From Micrasema longulum (taxonomy: Eukaryota > Arthropoda > Insecta > Trichoptera > Brachycentridae), in the NCBI GenBank assembly GCA_022494885.1, contig JAGVSM010000425.1, forward strand, positions 1-64,000: a DNA stretch of 64,000 nt, written 5' to 3'. Below are positions 50,222 to 61,556 of this stretch, piece after piece. Numbering within the stretch: position 1 is the stretch's first letter; the number at the start of each line of letters is the position of its first letter. A model generated the notes under the pieces. That model saw nothing but the letters and a program-made list of their open reading frames with translations. It had not been told where the DNA came from and ran no database searches. Position numbers and translations under genes: made by a program.

Positions 50222-52216
50222 TCAAATATTTTTATCATTTGTCCTTAAGAATTTAGTCAGAAGTAAATAAGTATCCAAATCATTCTGGGCTAGTAAAAAT
50301 TTTACGTTAAGAGGGAACGTATTATATTCTTCACATATATTTTGAAGGAATTCACTTCTTTCGAAGAGGGGACAGTCAAAAAACAGATGATCTAATGTCT
50401 CATCGTCATTTTCACAAAGACACATTGCCGAAGTAAAGACACCTATTCTCGATAAATGCGAGGCAACGAGACAATGTCCTATTCTCATTCTTGATATTAA
50501 AGAGATGTTCAATTTTGATTGCTTTTCGATTTCAAACCATGGTGTAACGGGGATGGAGCATTGAATACTCTTATAAAACAACCCAGTCGAGGAATTCTGC
50601 CAGAAAATTGTCCACTCAGATCTGATTTTATTAATTATAGTTGGTACACAATCGTCAGTAGGACGACTAAAGGAGTGCGGGATGCTTCCATGAAGGCATG
50701 CTTCCTTTGCTAGGTGATCAACTCTTTCATTTCCAGAAATTCCGATATGCGAAGGAATCCAACATAAGGTCACCTTGAAATTTCTCTCGAACGCAAAAAA
50801 TATAAGATATTTCATTTCACAAATTAGTCCATCATTACTACCATAAATTCCAGATTTCAACTTTTTGATCAGACTTAGGGAATCAGTAAATATTATTGAC
50901 ATAGGAATCTCAAGGTGTATAACTTCCATTAAAGCCTCTTTTAGTGCAATGCACTCGGCAGTAAAAACTGAGGAATCGGAAGGCAGTATGAAAGGTCTAC
51001 TTAATTGAAAAGTTGGAATATAAAATGCCGCACCACAACCTTGGGCTGTTTTAGATCCATCAGTAAATATAAATGTGGAACCAGGCCATTTTTCTTCTAT
51101 ATTCGCCAAGAATGTTTGGTTATTACCTTGGTGATTCAATCGAGCAAATGATTTATCAACACTTATATGTTCTTCTATTTGAGAGGAAAATATTAGTGCT
51201 TTAAATGGAGTAGAAAATATTGGCAAGTTGTCCCTGGGGTAAATTGTAAATACTGACTGAATATACTGCATGGACGAACACAATAAAGGAATAGATCTGC
51301 GAGCGTTTGTTTCATTTGTCATCTTTTGAGTTAGAATTGACAAGGATTTTATCAAAGGATGATCCTCAAATTCAATTCGTTTCAAAACAAATTTTATTGC
51401 AAGATATTTCCTGCGCAGCAACAATGGCATTTCACCAGTTTCTACCTGTAGAGATACAATAGGTGAGGACCTCATCGCTCCTAAAATTAAACGTAAACTC
51501 TTTGACTGAATTTGGTCTAATTTTTTCAATTGATATTTTGGCAAAGGGTCAAAAAAATAACTGCCATAATCGAGATGACTACGAATCAATGCTTTATACA
51601 ACATTTTTAAGGTCGACGGGTGAGCCCCCCACCACACTCGAGACACGGCTCGAAGAATGTTAAGGTTCCTCTCGCACTTTGCGACAACCTCTTCTATGTG
51701 TATATTCCATGATAATTTCCTATGGATAGTCATACCCAAGAATTTCACTGACTGCTTAATTGGGATCGGTATTTCCTGAAGTTTGATGCATATATCCGGT
51801 ATTTTATGTTTATTGGAAAATATTACTAATTGACTTTTTGAGGGAGCAACTTCTAAATTATTACTGCTCAGCCACAACTCTAGATAATGCATTATTGTCT
51901 CCATTTCGATCGCACCCTGCGTTATGTTTTTATGGTGGAGATAAATAACAAAATCGTCAGCATATTGTAAAATTTTACTCATACTTGGGAGGGAACTATG
52001 TAGGTCTATAGTATATATGTTAAACAGCAAAGGGCTAAGAACTGAGCCTTGTGGTAGGCCCTTATAAACAGTACGCATAATCTTACCAGTAGGGGTTTCA
52101 ACTACTAGCCCTCTCTGGGAAAGCATATTGAATATTATACGTGATATTTTTTTTTGGAATACCTGACGTACAAAGCTTTCTTTCCAGAAAAGGGAGGTTA
52201 ACGTTGTCATATGCAC
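50222..52216 (-). pseudogene. LINE ORF2 part 3: reverse transcriptase catalytic core, RNase H, CCHC
   Basis: 664 open residues. GLPQGSVLSPLLFN lies at 53-66 and the catalytic YADD at 85-88, then FLGMTIHRKLSW. RNase H: FTDGSK (Asp386), FTAECIALKEAL (Glu421), FTDSLSL (Asp445) and WIPSHIGISGNERVDHLA (His490, Asp500). The C-terminal motif CLCENDDETLDHLFFDCP has C599, C601, H610 and C615. The full set of RNase H residues is retained. Confidence 0.9.
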
Positions 52217-53414
52217 TTGCTATGTCTACAAAACACGCAATAGTGCACATTTGTGATGTCTTTGCAGATTGTATATCCACGTATAGTAAAGCAATGTTAT
52301 CTAGACAAGACTTTGCTTTCCTGAAGCCGAACTGAGTGTAGGGAAGGAGGCGTTCAGTTTCAACATGCCATTCTACTCGAGCCTTTATCATGTATTCTAG
52401 AATTTTCAGCATACAACAAGATAACGCAATAGGGCGATATGAAGAGCCTTTTGATGAACACTTACCAGGTTTCAAAATTGGAATAATAAGTTGTTGTCTC
52501 CATTTTATTGGGACCACAGAAGAATCGAGAACATTATTATATAATTTGAGAAGTTCAACGCGAAAGGAATGTGGGAAGTGTCTTATCATTTGATAAGAAA
52601 TAAGATCTATACCAGGAGTAGAGTCTCGTGCATGACTGATAGCTAAAGACATTTCTTCCAGAGTAAATCTCTGAGAAAGCCAACTTGGTGACACAACTTT
52701 TTGTGCTTCCGAAAATACTTCACATTCTTGAGGAACGTACGGGGGAGCTAGTTTATTTACAAAATCTTCAATCCAATCAGTAGAAGAGCTAGACAATGAT
52801 GATAAGCACCCTTTGAATCGACGTACAGCACTCCAAATTTGAGAAACAGGTGTTTCTGGTGAGAGTGAGGAACAAAACTCACGCCAACCTTGACGTTTTT
52901 TGCGCTGAAGAGTTCTTTTAGCTAATGCTTGAAGTCTCTTCAGTTCTAAAAAATTACCCAAAGACATGTTATACCTATACTCACGCATCGCTTTTTTCCT
53001 ATCAGAAACTATTGAAGTACACTCATCATCCCACCATGGGGGACACTTAACTTGCTTACGTTTTGCCGTTTTCTTGGGGATAAGTTTATCTGCAACTGAG
53101 TACACTTCATTAGTTATAAATGATAGCATTGAGTTTGTATCTTCGAGTTCAAAAAAAGGAAAGCTAACCGCTTCCAAGGCAGTTTCAAAATCTTTCCAAT
53201 CAACCTATCTCAGATCGTAACCTCTTGGCTGCCGGTTCAGATAAATTGAGTGTAAGGTTCGTTCGAAAGCAAGAATAATTGGAAAATGGTCACTTGAGTG
53301 TGAGTCGTCTAAAACCGACCATTTAATTAATCCCGCTAAGTCCGACGTGCAAATAGATAGGTCGACTGCGTTTTGATTCTGTGTGGGGGGGGGCAAGACG
53401 GGTAGGTGACCCAT
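52098..53414 (-). pseudogene. LINE ORF2 part 2: end of endonuclease and N-terminal reverse transcriptase
   Basis: One frame runs 53414 to 52098, interrupted by an in-frame TAG at about 53205 (RGYDLR-stop-VDWKDFETAL). It has PGIDLISYQMIRHFP, PIALSCCMLKILEYMIKARV, QFGFRKAKSCLDNIALL and ACFVDIASAYDNVNLP (the first catalytic Asp). The frame is lost at a run of A (sense) near 52150. Confidence 0.85.
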
Positions 53415-53928
53415 CGTTAATTATGCATAAGTTAAGGCTATTCGTAAAGTCTAAGATAGCTCTACCACTAGAATCTGAAGAATTACATCCCCATGAAATT
53501 GAATGGGCGTTAAAATCCCCCAAAAGAATAAACGAAGATGAGAGCTTTGTAGTAATAGAATCGAAGTACGAACTATCAAAATGCATTTTTGGAGGGATAT
53601 ATATAGAAACAAAAGAGATTCCCGATATATCTATTGCAACAACTTGGTAGTTTATGTGTGTTGGTATGGTGATGTGAGTGAACGGAATTTCTGATTTGAT
53701 CAATAATGCTGTTCCCCCTCTACCATCAAGACGATCGTGTCGAACCGTCTTATAGCCAGGGATATTAAAAGTGAAATTTGGTGGAAGCCATGTTTCTGAA
53801 ATTGCAGCTATGTCAACATTATGTTCTTGAAGTAATGATATAATTTCGGATTTGTTTGAAACAGCACTTCTGCTGTTCCATTGTAAAATAGTAAATTGTT
53901 TTGAGTTAAGTATCCACTTCACCGCCAT
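53323..53928 (-). pseudogene. LINE ORF2 part 1: APE-type endonuclease
   Basis: Motifs of the apurinic-like endonuclease are present: LQWNSRS (Asn18), ISETWLPP (Glu45), LLGDFNAHSISWG (Asp138, Asn140). The reading is lost at a run of nine C (sense) near 53390. The true continuation, in frame with later pieces, is 53205-53414 and includes SDHFPIILAF, the Ser-Asp-His motif. ATG at 53926-53928 lies inside the ORF1 end. Confidence 0.85.
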
Positions 53929-55201
53929 TTTTAATATTATGAATTAGAGAGTTAATTATAGGAATAAATGAAGCAGCGTTGGACGGTTGATATGAATTAG
54001 GATTTGATATCAAAGTAAGTAGAAGTTTAGCAATAGAATCAATTAGACTAGAAATATTTGATGGGACAAGTTCTGATGATGTTGAATTCGATGAATTGTT
54101 TTGGGAATAAGCATTATTTTGAAGAGCACAGCCATCCGCAGGATTGGACGCCTGTCCATTCCGATAAGAGAGAAGTGATTCATGTTCCTTTGAATTCCAT
54201 GCCTGAACATGTCTTGAATTTACAGCAGTAGACTTTATAGGAGGCGAAACCATTGTGATGGGAGTTGAAACGCGTTTAATATTTTTGGAAGTTTTTTCCG
54301 CATAGCTAATGGCAGATGTGGGATGTAAATTGGAAGCTTCCTTGTACGTCACATTACCAGCGGCCATTGTATGCTTTATATTCTTTTGTCGAGTCAGTTC
54401 TGGGCATGAAAAACTAGAGGCACTGTGCGAGCCATTGCAATTTACGCATTTAATGTTTTCAGTCTGGCATACTTCTCCGAGGTGAGATTCCCCACATTTG
54501 TAACACCTAGGGATCGATCGGCATTGTGTTTTCGTGTGGCCAAAGCGGCAACATTGAAAACATAAAATAGTTGGAAAAATATATTGCTCCACTTTTAAAG
54601 AATTATGAAACAAATAAACGTTATTGGGTAATGTTTGCCCCTCGAAAGTCAAAACAATCGACTGAGATGGTTTCCATGTCACAGTTTCACAAGATTTATC
54701 TTTATAATTAAGACGTCGAGCCTTAATTACCTTACCACATCCATAAGGGACCTCGATTGACTCAATAATTTCTTCAATTGTAAGATCTGTGGACACACTT
54801 TTTACAATTCCTAATTTGGTTACTTTAAATGACGGTACATAGGCTTTCAGGGAGTTAGTAACGACAAAGTTTGATGTTAAAAAATTGTTTGCTGCAACGG
54901 CAGTCTTAAATGTCAAGGAAATTTTAAATTTGTTTTCCACTCTCACACCTCCTAATATAATGTTACTAATTTTGTTGGTATATAAAAGTTTACCAAAAGT
55001 GATAGGATGAAGGGGTTTTGAAGATTCTTGGTATTGAACGAACACCAAGAATGGGCCAGAAGCATTATCCGAATAGGTAAATGATGGAGAGAAAAGGTCG
55101 GGAGCAGGGAAAGGAAGTTTGCATGGTTGCAAATCAGGGGAACTGGGTGCCCTGGGTCTTTTTCTATGCTCAAGATCAGGAGGATCCCCAGGATCCTCCA
55201 T
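53906..55201 (-). CDS. LINE ORF1 (gag-like nucleic-acid binding protein), intact
   Basis: It is 431 residues, uninterrupted from ATG to stop. The N-terminus is Pro-rich. A region around 100-205 fits the RRM-like/PRE_C2HC part of I- and Jockey-type ORF1. Three zinc knuckles follow: C214-x2-C-x4-H-x4-C227, C233-x2-C-x3-H-x4-C245 and C252-x2-C-x3-H-x6-C266. The C-terminal part is Ser/Asn-rich and disordered-looking. Family knowledge: ORF1p coats the LINE RNA and acts as a nucleic-acid chaperone. It overlaps the ORF2 start. Confidence 0.88.
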   Translation of the reverse strand: MEDPGDPPDLEHRKRPRAPSSPDLQPCKLPFPAPDLFSPSFTYSDNASGPFLVFVQYQESSKPLHPITFGKLLYTNKISNIILGGVRVENKFKISLTFKTAVAANNFLTSNFVVTNSLKAYVPSFKVTKLGIVKSVSTDLTIEEIIESIEVPYGCGKVIKARRLNYKDKSCETVTWKPSQSIVLTFEGQTLPNNVYLFHNSLKVEQYIFPTILCFQCCRFGHTKTQCRSIPRCYKCGESHLGEVCQTENIKCVNCNGSHSASSFSCPELTRQKNIKHTMAAGNVTYKEASNLHPTSAISYAEKTSKNIKRVSTPITMVSPPIKSTAVNSRHVQAWNSKEHESLLSYRNGQASNPADGCALQNNAYSQNNSSNSTSSELVPSNISSLIDSIAKLLLTLISNPNSYQPSNAASFIPIINSLIHNIKNGGEVDT

Positions 55202-55484
55202 ACTTAAGCCTAAAACAACGAAATGCGAAAAAGAACGCAGTCACAGAAATTAAATAAAAATAAATAATAATCAAAAATCGAAAACTTGTCAAACGCTCCT
55301 CCCTCGATGTCGAGTTATAACTTGACTAATCCAGTACAATGCACCGAAGAAATATTGTTATTCACACAAAATTGTACGCGCTGATAACAAAACACACAAC
55401 CGTCCACTGTCGATGCTACGAGACAACTCAAGCACAAGAGTTAGTCTTTTTTTTTGAAGAGTTACTATTACTACTACTACTACT

Positions 55485-55640
55485 ACCATCACGCCAGTCC
55501 CCCGCAGTGGTAGGCAGAGAGAATGGACCGCCACACACGTCTATCCTGGCATACAATCCTAGCCTCTTCCACATTCATACATCTTGTCATACATGCCCTT
55601 CGGTTCTGTCTGCTTTTGACATGAGAGTTACAGTGATAAC
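55485..55640 (-). pseudogene. RTE-like LINE 3' terminus with (TAG)n tail
   Basis: On the - strand it carries the C-terminal end of family L-b (cctcttccacattcatacat in + view) and ggcgtgatgg followed by tagtagtagtagtag. The body is lost. Confidence 0.65.
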
Positions 55641-56635
55641 ATTTACTAGATGTGTAAAAGTAGATATGTTTAGAATTTTACAAAAACATGTACTTTTTAT
55701 GAAATTTATGAATAAAAAAAGATTAAAAAAATAATAAATAAATAAGCGTCTCAGCCATTACAAGCACGAGTAGAGAAGCGCCTTCCGCGCTTCTTATTTT
55801 TTGGCCTTATCCCCTTCTACACGATGGCGTTTAAAATAATGTAAAACTATCGAACCGATGAGCGTGTAATTTGAGAATCAGGAAAGTTGTTCCCGTCAGA
55901 TGCGCATGAACAATTGTCATGACAGTTAAGAGCCACGAAACGCCATGTTTGTTTTTTGAACCCTCTTTGTTAACGTCCATTGTTTACTGGCTTTCATTTC
56001 TCTATCCAATTATGGTTAAATTTATTAAATCATATCACACCCATGGCATTAAGCTGGAAAGAGGCGAGATTATTACACCAAATCGACAACCGTCAATTTC
56101 TTAAGGGCCTTACTTATTAGATTTCCTTATACCAGGTTTACATTAAGAAATAACTAAACCCGGTGTAACTACTTACACCGATATAAAAAAAGCTTACTTA
56201 TAAAAATTTACGGGTTATTTCATGCTTCATTTTTTTAAACAGTCAACACTGATATGTGCGCGTGCGCAGTAACTTTTATAACAACAACAATCAAACGTCA
56301 ATGCCAAATCGAAACTACTGTCAGTGTAATGGAGAACTTGGAGAAAACCGTTAGAAAAAAAAAATCAAAATTGGGAAGAAGTGGAGACGGTAAAAACGAG
56401 GTCTTTGGTTTATTCGTGATTCTTTTTTATCACAATTAATTAACACACATACAAACATATAAAGTTTCAGATATTATTAAAACAAATTACTAAAACTAAA
56501 CTAATTACTAAATCACTCGAATCGCATTGAGAAGGCCGCAGGACTTTGAAATTGTTAAACATTGAAAAAAATCTGATAAACTATCCATTTTGATTACCGA
56601 AAAATATGACTTAAATTTTTTTTTTTTTTTTTACA
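55640..56635. other. Unassigned 1 kb
   Basis: Mixed composition. A frame at 56254-56439 starts MCACAVTFITTTIKRQCQIE but has no recognised motif or splice support. No repeat partner was seen. Confidence 0.35.
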
Positions 56636-56640
56636 TTTTT

Positions 56641-56808
56641 TTTTGCACCACAACAGGCCAGGAGGCCTAATTACAGTGGTGAATTACATCGCAGAGCACC
56701 CAGGCTTGAGAAAAATCACATTTTAATTTTTGTGTTATTACCGGGAATCGGACCCGGAACCTTCCGTGCGTGAATCAAGCGTCTTGACCACTACACCACG
56801 GAGGCCGC
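56641..56808 (-). repeat. SINE family C (inverted copy)
   Basis: The complement matches 37923-38105 from ggcctccgtggtgtagtggt to ggcctgttgtggtgcaaaaa. Confidence 0.8.
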
Positions 56809-56829
56809 CGGATGACTTGACAGATTGCG

Positions 56830-57535
56830 GGCTTATTCCAGCGTAATACCGCATTATTATTATTATTATACATTTTTTTTACAATATTAAAACATTATAA
56901 AGAAAACAAAATATTAAGATATCTTTTATAAAAAATAGTTTAAAAAATAGTTAAAAGAAATATATATATGTACATTTTTTTTATTTTTTTTTTAAAGTAA
57001 GAAAATAAAGTATAATAATACAATTAAAATCAAAGAATAGTAATTTACTTAAATATATTTGAAATATAAGAAAAAAAAATAAACACATATATAAATAGTG
57101 TGTGCACATAAATGTAATCAAAACAAGATAAAAAAATAATTTAACAAAGTAAAGTAAATCAAGAATTTCAATTCATATCTACAGAAAAAAAATAAGAAAA
57201 TTAAAAGTACATACACATTAAAATTAAGATCTAAAAAATGTAAATGAAACAAGAAAGAAATAAAAGAAAATGTTAACCTAAGAAAATAACAAAAATGTAT
57301 TCAATGAGAGATAAAAAAATAAAATATTTTACATAAATAATAAATCAATATAGGAACGTTCTGTCTACTAACCACTTACGTACTAAAAACATAAACATTA
57401 TGTGCAGGTACAAGTTTCTATGGTCGCTATCCGAGATTTAAACCGAGTTTTTACTTAAATACTTTTTGTTATACTATCATTATTCTACCACTATTCTCAA
57501 GCTTAACTTTATACCCGATTTATAAGTAAGGCCCA
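56830..57535. other. Very AT-rich stretch
   Basis: Poly(A/T)-rich sequence with long runs of A plus short motifs. No ORF; possibly old LINE tail material. Confidence 0.4.
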
Positions 57536-57540
57536 ATGAG

Positions 57541-57690
57541 TCATCATCTTTCCCTTACCGCACTAAGTGGTGAATAGGGCACTGCATCATCAAACCAAAT
57601 TCAGCGTAGTACAATACATCTGTTACGTGAAGGTAAAATAATCAGCTTTACGTTTCAGGTTCCAGTTCGGGAACAATGTGTAGGATTTAG
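57541..57690 (-). repeat. SINE family B 3' part (inverted)
   Basis: The complement contains tacctgaaacgtaaagctga-like and gtgccctattcaccact-like sequence, degraded versions of the family B body and end. Confidence 0.55.
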
Positions 57691-57699
57691 GTTTTTTTT

Positions 57700-58415
57700 T
57701 GGACGCCTTTATTTAGTAGCCTTACGTATCACGTACAAGGCCAAGGTACTCGGAAAAATTCGTTATTGTTTATCTTGGAAATGGGATGTTCGATCACTGA
57801 TTTTGCGAGAGATAACAAATTTTTGTATCTTTAATTCCACAAATTAATATTTTTTTAAAACTATTTAAATTTTTAATAAAAAAATATTAAAACATCTAAA
57901 TTTAAAATTAATAAGTTTAAAGGAATCCAGTGTAAAAATAATAATGAATACTCTCTTAATTTATTAGAAAAATATCCTGATAAATTAAATTTAAGGTTTG
58001 TTACCTTTCCAATCACCATTGTTGGAAAGTCTAAGAACAATGGCGCGTGATAACTATTTGTAACGACAGTGTGAGTGATCTTTCCTGCATTTTGCGTCAA
58101 GATTATGGCGTTGTAAACTGAAAAATGGGAAAAAGTAATTTTTATTAAAACTATGTTCCAATATTAGCACGCATTTTTTAACTTTTTGATAGTATTCTTC
58201 CAGTAGCCATTATTTCAATTAAAAATAAATTGTGAACCCACACACAGGCCATGTCTTTGTCGTGTTTTTTTGTGTTAATATAATAATTTCTTTTGTATTT
58301 GTAACTTATCTTAACCAATTGTAAAATGCAAAGAAAAAATAAAATAAAATTTTAAAAAAAGTTTTTTTTTTCCAAAAGTTCTCCGGTACTTCTATTAAAC
58401 AATTATTTTTAATTA
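57700..58415. other. Unassigned 0.7 kb
   Basis: AT-rich. A 75-residue frame on the - strand at 57873-58100 has no recognised motif. Confidence 0.35.
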
Positions 58416-58420
58416 AGAAT

Positions 58421-59455
58421 TACTGGCGTTTTTCTACCACGCAAGAAGTCTCCGGTTCGATTTCTGACATGGTTGACACGAAATATTGATTGAAAAAGGC
58501 GTTTTTACACTAGAATATTTCACAGTCCCTGGAGCCTGATGCTGGAAAGATGTGACATTTTGTCACCCACTCGACAATAGTCGACTGGGAATCTCGATTG
58601 CTTTGTCATGATGCTATTCTTGAAAACCCCCCGACAATTTAATTACAAAGATTAATGAAAAAGTGGCAACACTAACAAATCCGTATTTATCTATGGCTCT
58701 CCTGCCACACGTAAACTTTTATTGTTTCTTGTCAGACTTCATCCGTTGAATATTTTGTGTATGGAATATTATGAAAAGATACAAGAAAAGGTTTTACTGA
58801 GACACTGCAACATTTATAATTATTATTTGCCTTTGACATACTCGTAACACACATCTACATGTTATTAGAAATATTTCATAAGCATTTAATGGATTTTAAA
58901 AACACATTGTATAATATACGAGTATATCTCAAATACGACGAGCGATAAAATAATTTTAAAAGCATGTTTCTAGTGAAACTTCATTTGATAATGGAATTAA
59001 AATAAGTACAGTTATATTTGCGGCACATTTGTTGATACGCCATCATTGTAATATTGATCAGTGTTGTAAATTTTAAGTTAAATACAACAAAAACACATAC
59101 TTGTCATTCAAACATGAATGCCGAGCTTTTTACAAGAAGGAAGTTTGACAGCAGAAGTTACGATGTCGCATTCGATTGTCAATGTCGAGTGCTTTGGGGC
59201 ACTCGAGATAAAGTCGATTGGTTTTCAATCGACTGCATTCGTATGGGTGGTTTAAGAATTATATGAGTCGTCGAATTACGGAAATCGCATACGATTCTAA
59301 AGACGAATGAGTCCAGCATAAGGCCCCTGGACTGGAACCTGAAGCGTAAGACTGACCATCTTACCTTCGTGTTGCAAAAATTATTAAGATACGCTGCAAT
59401 TGGTGAACCAATGCAAACCCCAATGCGCCATTAGATGCGGAAAGGGAAATATAAA
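58421..59455 (+). repeat. SINE family B, split by a 791-bp insertion
   Basis: 58421-58533 carries the head (B box cggttcgatttctga) and body to cagtccctgga. The sequence resumes at 59325 with ccctggactggaacctgaag and runs to gatgcggaaaggga. The two parts join perfectly when one CCCTGGA is removed. Confidence 0.85.
58534..59324. mobile_element. 791-bp TIR element with 7-bp target duplication
   Basis: The ends are GCCTGATGCTGGA and the inverse TCCAGCATAAGGC (12 of 13 bases paired). CCCTGGA is duplicated at 58527-58533 and 59325-59331. The subterminal regions hold repeated TCGA-centred palindromes (gtcgac, actcgag, attcgattg). A 70-residue frame at 59054-59266 shows no known domain, so the element looks non-autonomous. 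The superfamily is unassigned. Confidence 0.75.
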
Positions 59456-59749
59456 AAATAAAAATTCAAATGAAATTTTGGGATTGATTTTTTAGATTAA
59501 ATTACGTTAACGAGAATATACAAATAATGAGTATGCACTGTGGAAATAATACTAGTCAAATTAAATAATATTTTACCGAGTGACACATCTCTATCTGAGT
59601 AACATTACATTACGCTAATGCCTTTACTACGAACCGCCCGTGTCTTAATGATGATGTTGATATTTTCAGGTGGTAATAAATATAGTTACTTTAACCAATA
59701 TAAGATACGCTGTGATGAAGTTCGGTAAATTTTTAAAATTATTAATTGA

Positions 59750-59985
59750 CTTTCAAACGAAGTCAAAAAAGACTATTTTTACTTTTCAGTATCATATTAT
59801 AATCGCTACTATTTTTTAAAGCCATGTATTTTTTTCATTGCTCCGTGTGACATCACTAGTTCTCTTCGACGAGTTGTCCTGATTGGTGAGTTGGCTTCTC
59901 AGAAACCGGTAATCTATCACAACACTCTATTATTTGTTGATTTAGAAGAACTAGTGGCGTCATTTAAAGTACTTATGGGCACGCA
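59750..59985 (+). repeat. Dispersed repeat family D, copy 2 (diverged)
   Basis: catcactagttctcttcgac, ctgattggtgagttggcttc, tatcacaacactct and agaactagtggcgtcattta follow the same order as copy 1. Confidence 0.55.
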
Positions 59986-60479
59986 CTCATGCTGCATTTT
60001 TGGCGCTTACAACACCGCGTAAGGCACACTGAAACTGCTCAACGTCGACACGATCGAAACTCAACAGAATCTCCGTGTCCCGTGTCGGCTTCTGTTTGGT
60101 TAGCTTTTTGCTCTCTCTCTCTAGTCTTTCAAATACCCACATAATGTAAATTCGTGTCACGGTTAATTCATTCAGTGTTGTATTTAATTTAATCATTATT
60201 TGTTTAATCTTGTATTCATCATATATACGAGTATTATCTATTAAATCTCAGAACAATGTAAGTGACTCTTTCATTAATTTTCAAGAAACTTAACAACAAA
60301 ATTACGATAAGTCAATCTAACCATTTCATTCCAACAAAAGAGTTTACTTTATACTTATTTTTTATAATTTTTTTCGAAATATTTCGCCATACAGTGATGA
60401 ACTACAGCCCTACGGGAAATTGGATACAAAAATGTTTTCCCAAGCGCGGTAAAAATTAAATTATCAAATTGAATAACAA

Positions 60480-60725
60480 AGTTTCTTGAAAACGTACGAA
60501 GAAAAACGAACTTCTTTGAACGACGTCACTAGTTCATATGAATCAACCAATGACAAGAGAGTTGTGGAAGACTTCTGGTTTACTTACCGTCAGCTGACCA
60601 ATCAGCAGAACTTACCAAGAAGAAGCGGAAGAGAACTTGAGACGTCACGAGCGGAGTATTTTCAGAAATCCAAAACTTTAAAAAATCATAGCGCTAATAA
60701 AACGATACATGAAAATAAAAAATAA
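60480..60725 (-). repeat. Dispersed repeat family D, copy 3 (inverted)
   Basis: The complement matches 42040-42310: acgtctcaagttctcttc, gctgattggtcagctgac and gaactagtgacgtcgttcaa. The 79-residue frame across it is fortuitous. Confidence 0.65.
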
Positions 60726-60729
60726 ATTA

Positions 60730-61550
60730 TTTGACTCAGTAAAACAAGCTGCTTTAACTCTTCTAGGCCCAAAAAATCACACCACGTTTAGAATAATGAA
60801 TTTTAACTTCAAAACAAGAGGCGAGCTATAAAAAACAATATCACGCTTTGAAACTTGAATAGTGAGTGCATATTGGAAATAATATCACGTCAGCATTTAC
60901 GTAATACATATGGAATAACAGGCCGTCAAAGTAATAGCCAAAAACTTACTTTTGGTATTTTTTTTCGTCCAGATGTCCCGACCACTTCCAGCAGACGGCT
61001 GTTGCCAACTCCATCATGTGGCGCATCAAAAACCCAATAAATGCGCGACGTTGCCAGTTCTCTATCGATCATAGGTTTTTTGAAATCGCCATTGTTACAA
61101 CTCTCCTCTGTTACAATTCTCCTCGGTATCCCCTAAAGCAAATAAAAATTTTAAAAAATGAACCGCTGAAATTCCTCATTAAATGCTTGAATTTTTTCCG
61201 CGTGTAAATAAACATTTTAAATATTTAATTCCCAGAAGCACTGAACCACTTCATTACAACACCGATGCAGTACCTTATGCACCACTGGTTGCGGATAGGG
61301 AAATGACGATATTGATGAAATAAATATTAAAGTTTATATGCAGTTTTAGTAGTGCAGGGAATTTGGAAAAAAATGGTTTTGTGTTATAAGTTATAAATCA
61401 TGCTTACCTAATCATCGATACTATTAAATTTCATAAGCCTATAAAATTGTATATTTAGATTTTATCTATGGTCTAGTTCATAAGCAAACTAGCGGAACCG
61501 AAGCGAACAATCCTCAGGAAACGTCAAAATTCATCGATTTGTCAACGTAA
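60730..61550. other. Unassigned, with a SINE B remnant
   Basis: 61255-61322 carries a SINE family B end (accgatgcagtaccttatgc, ggttgcggatagggaaatga). Otherwise nothing is recognised. Confidence 0.4.
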
Positions 61551-61556
61551 TCAAAC

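Larger units (their letters stand above)
49926..55428 (-). mobile_element. Full-length I-group LINE with 14-bp target duplication
   Basis: The 5503-bp element is flanked by CAAGCACAAGAGTT (49912-49925 and 55429-55442). The 3' side has a poly(A) run on the - strand (ttttttttttttttattttt at 49926 in + view). Order: 227-bp 5' UTR, ORF1 (gag-like), ORF2 (endonuclease, reverse transcriptase, RNase H, CCHC), about 300-bp 3' UTR. ORF1 and ORF2 overlap by 23 bases. RNase H in a non-LTR element is typical of the I group. Only three coding breaks are seen, so it is young. Confidence 0.9.

Noticed and set aside
60486..60725. 79-residue charged ORF
   Set aside because: It lies across a non-coding dispersed repeat (family D) whose other copies are not open.
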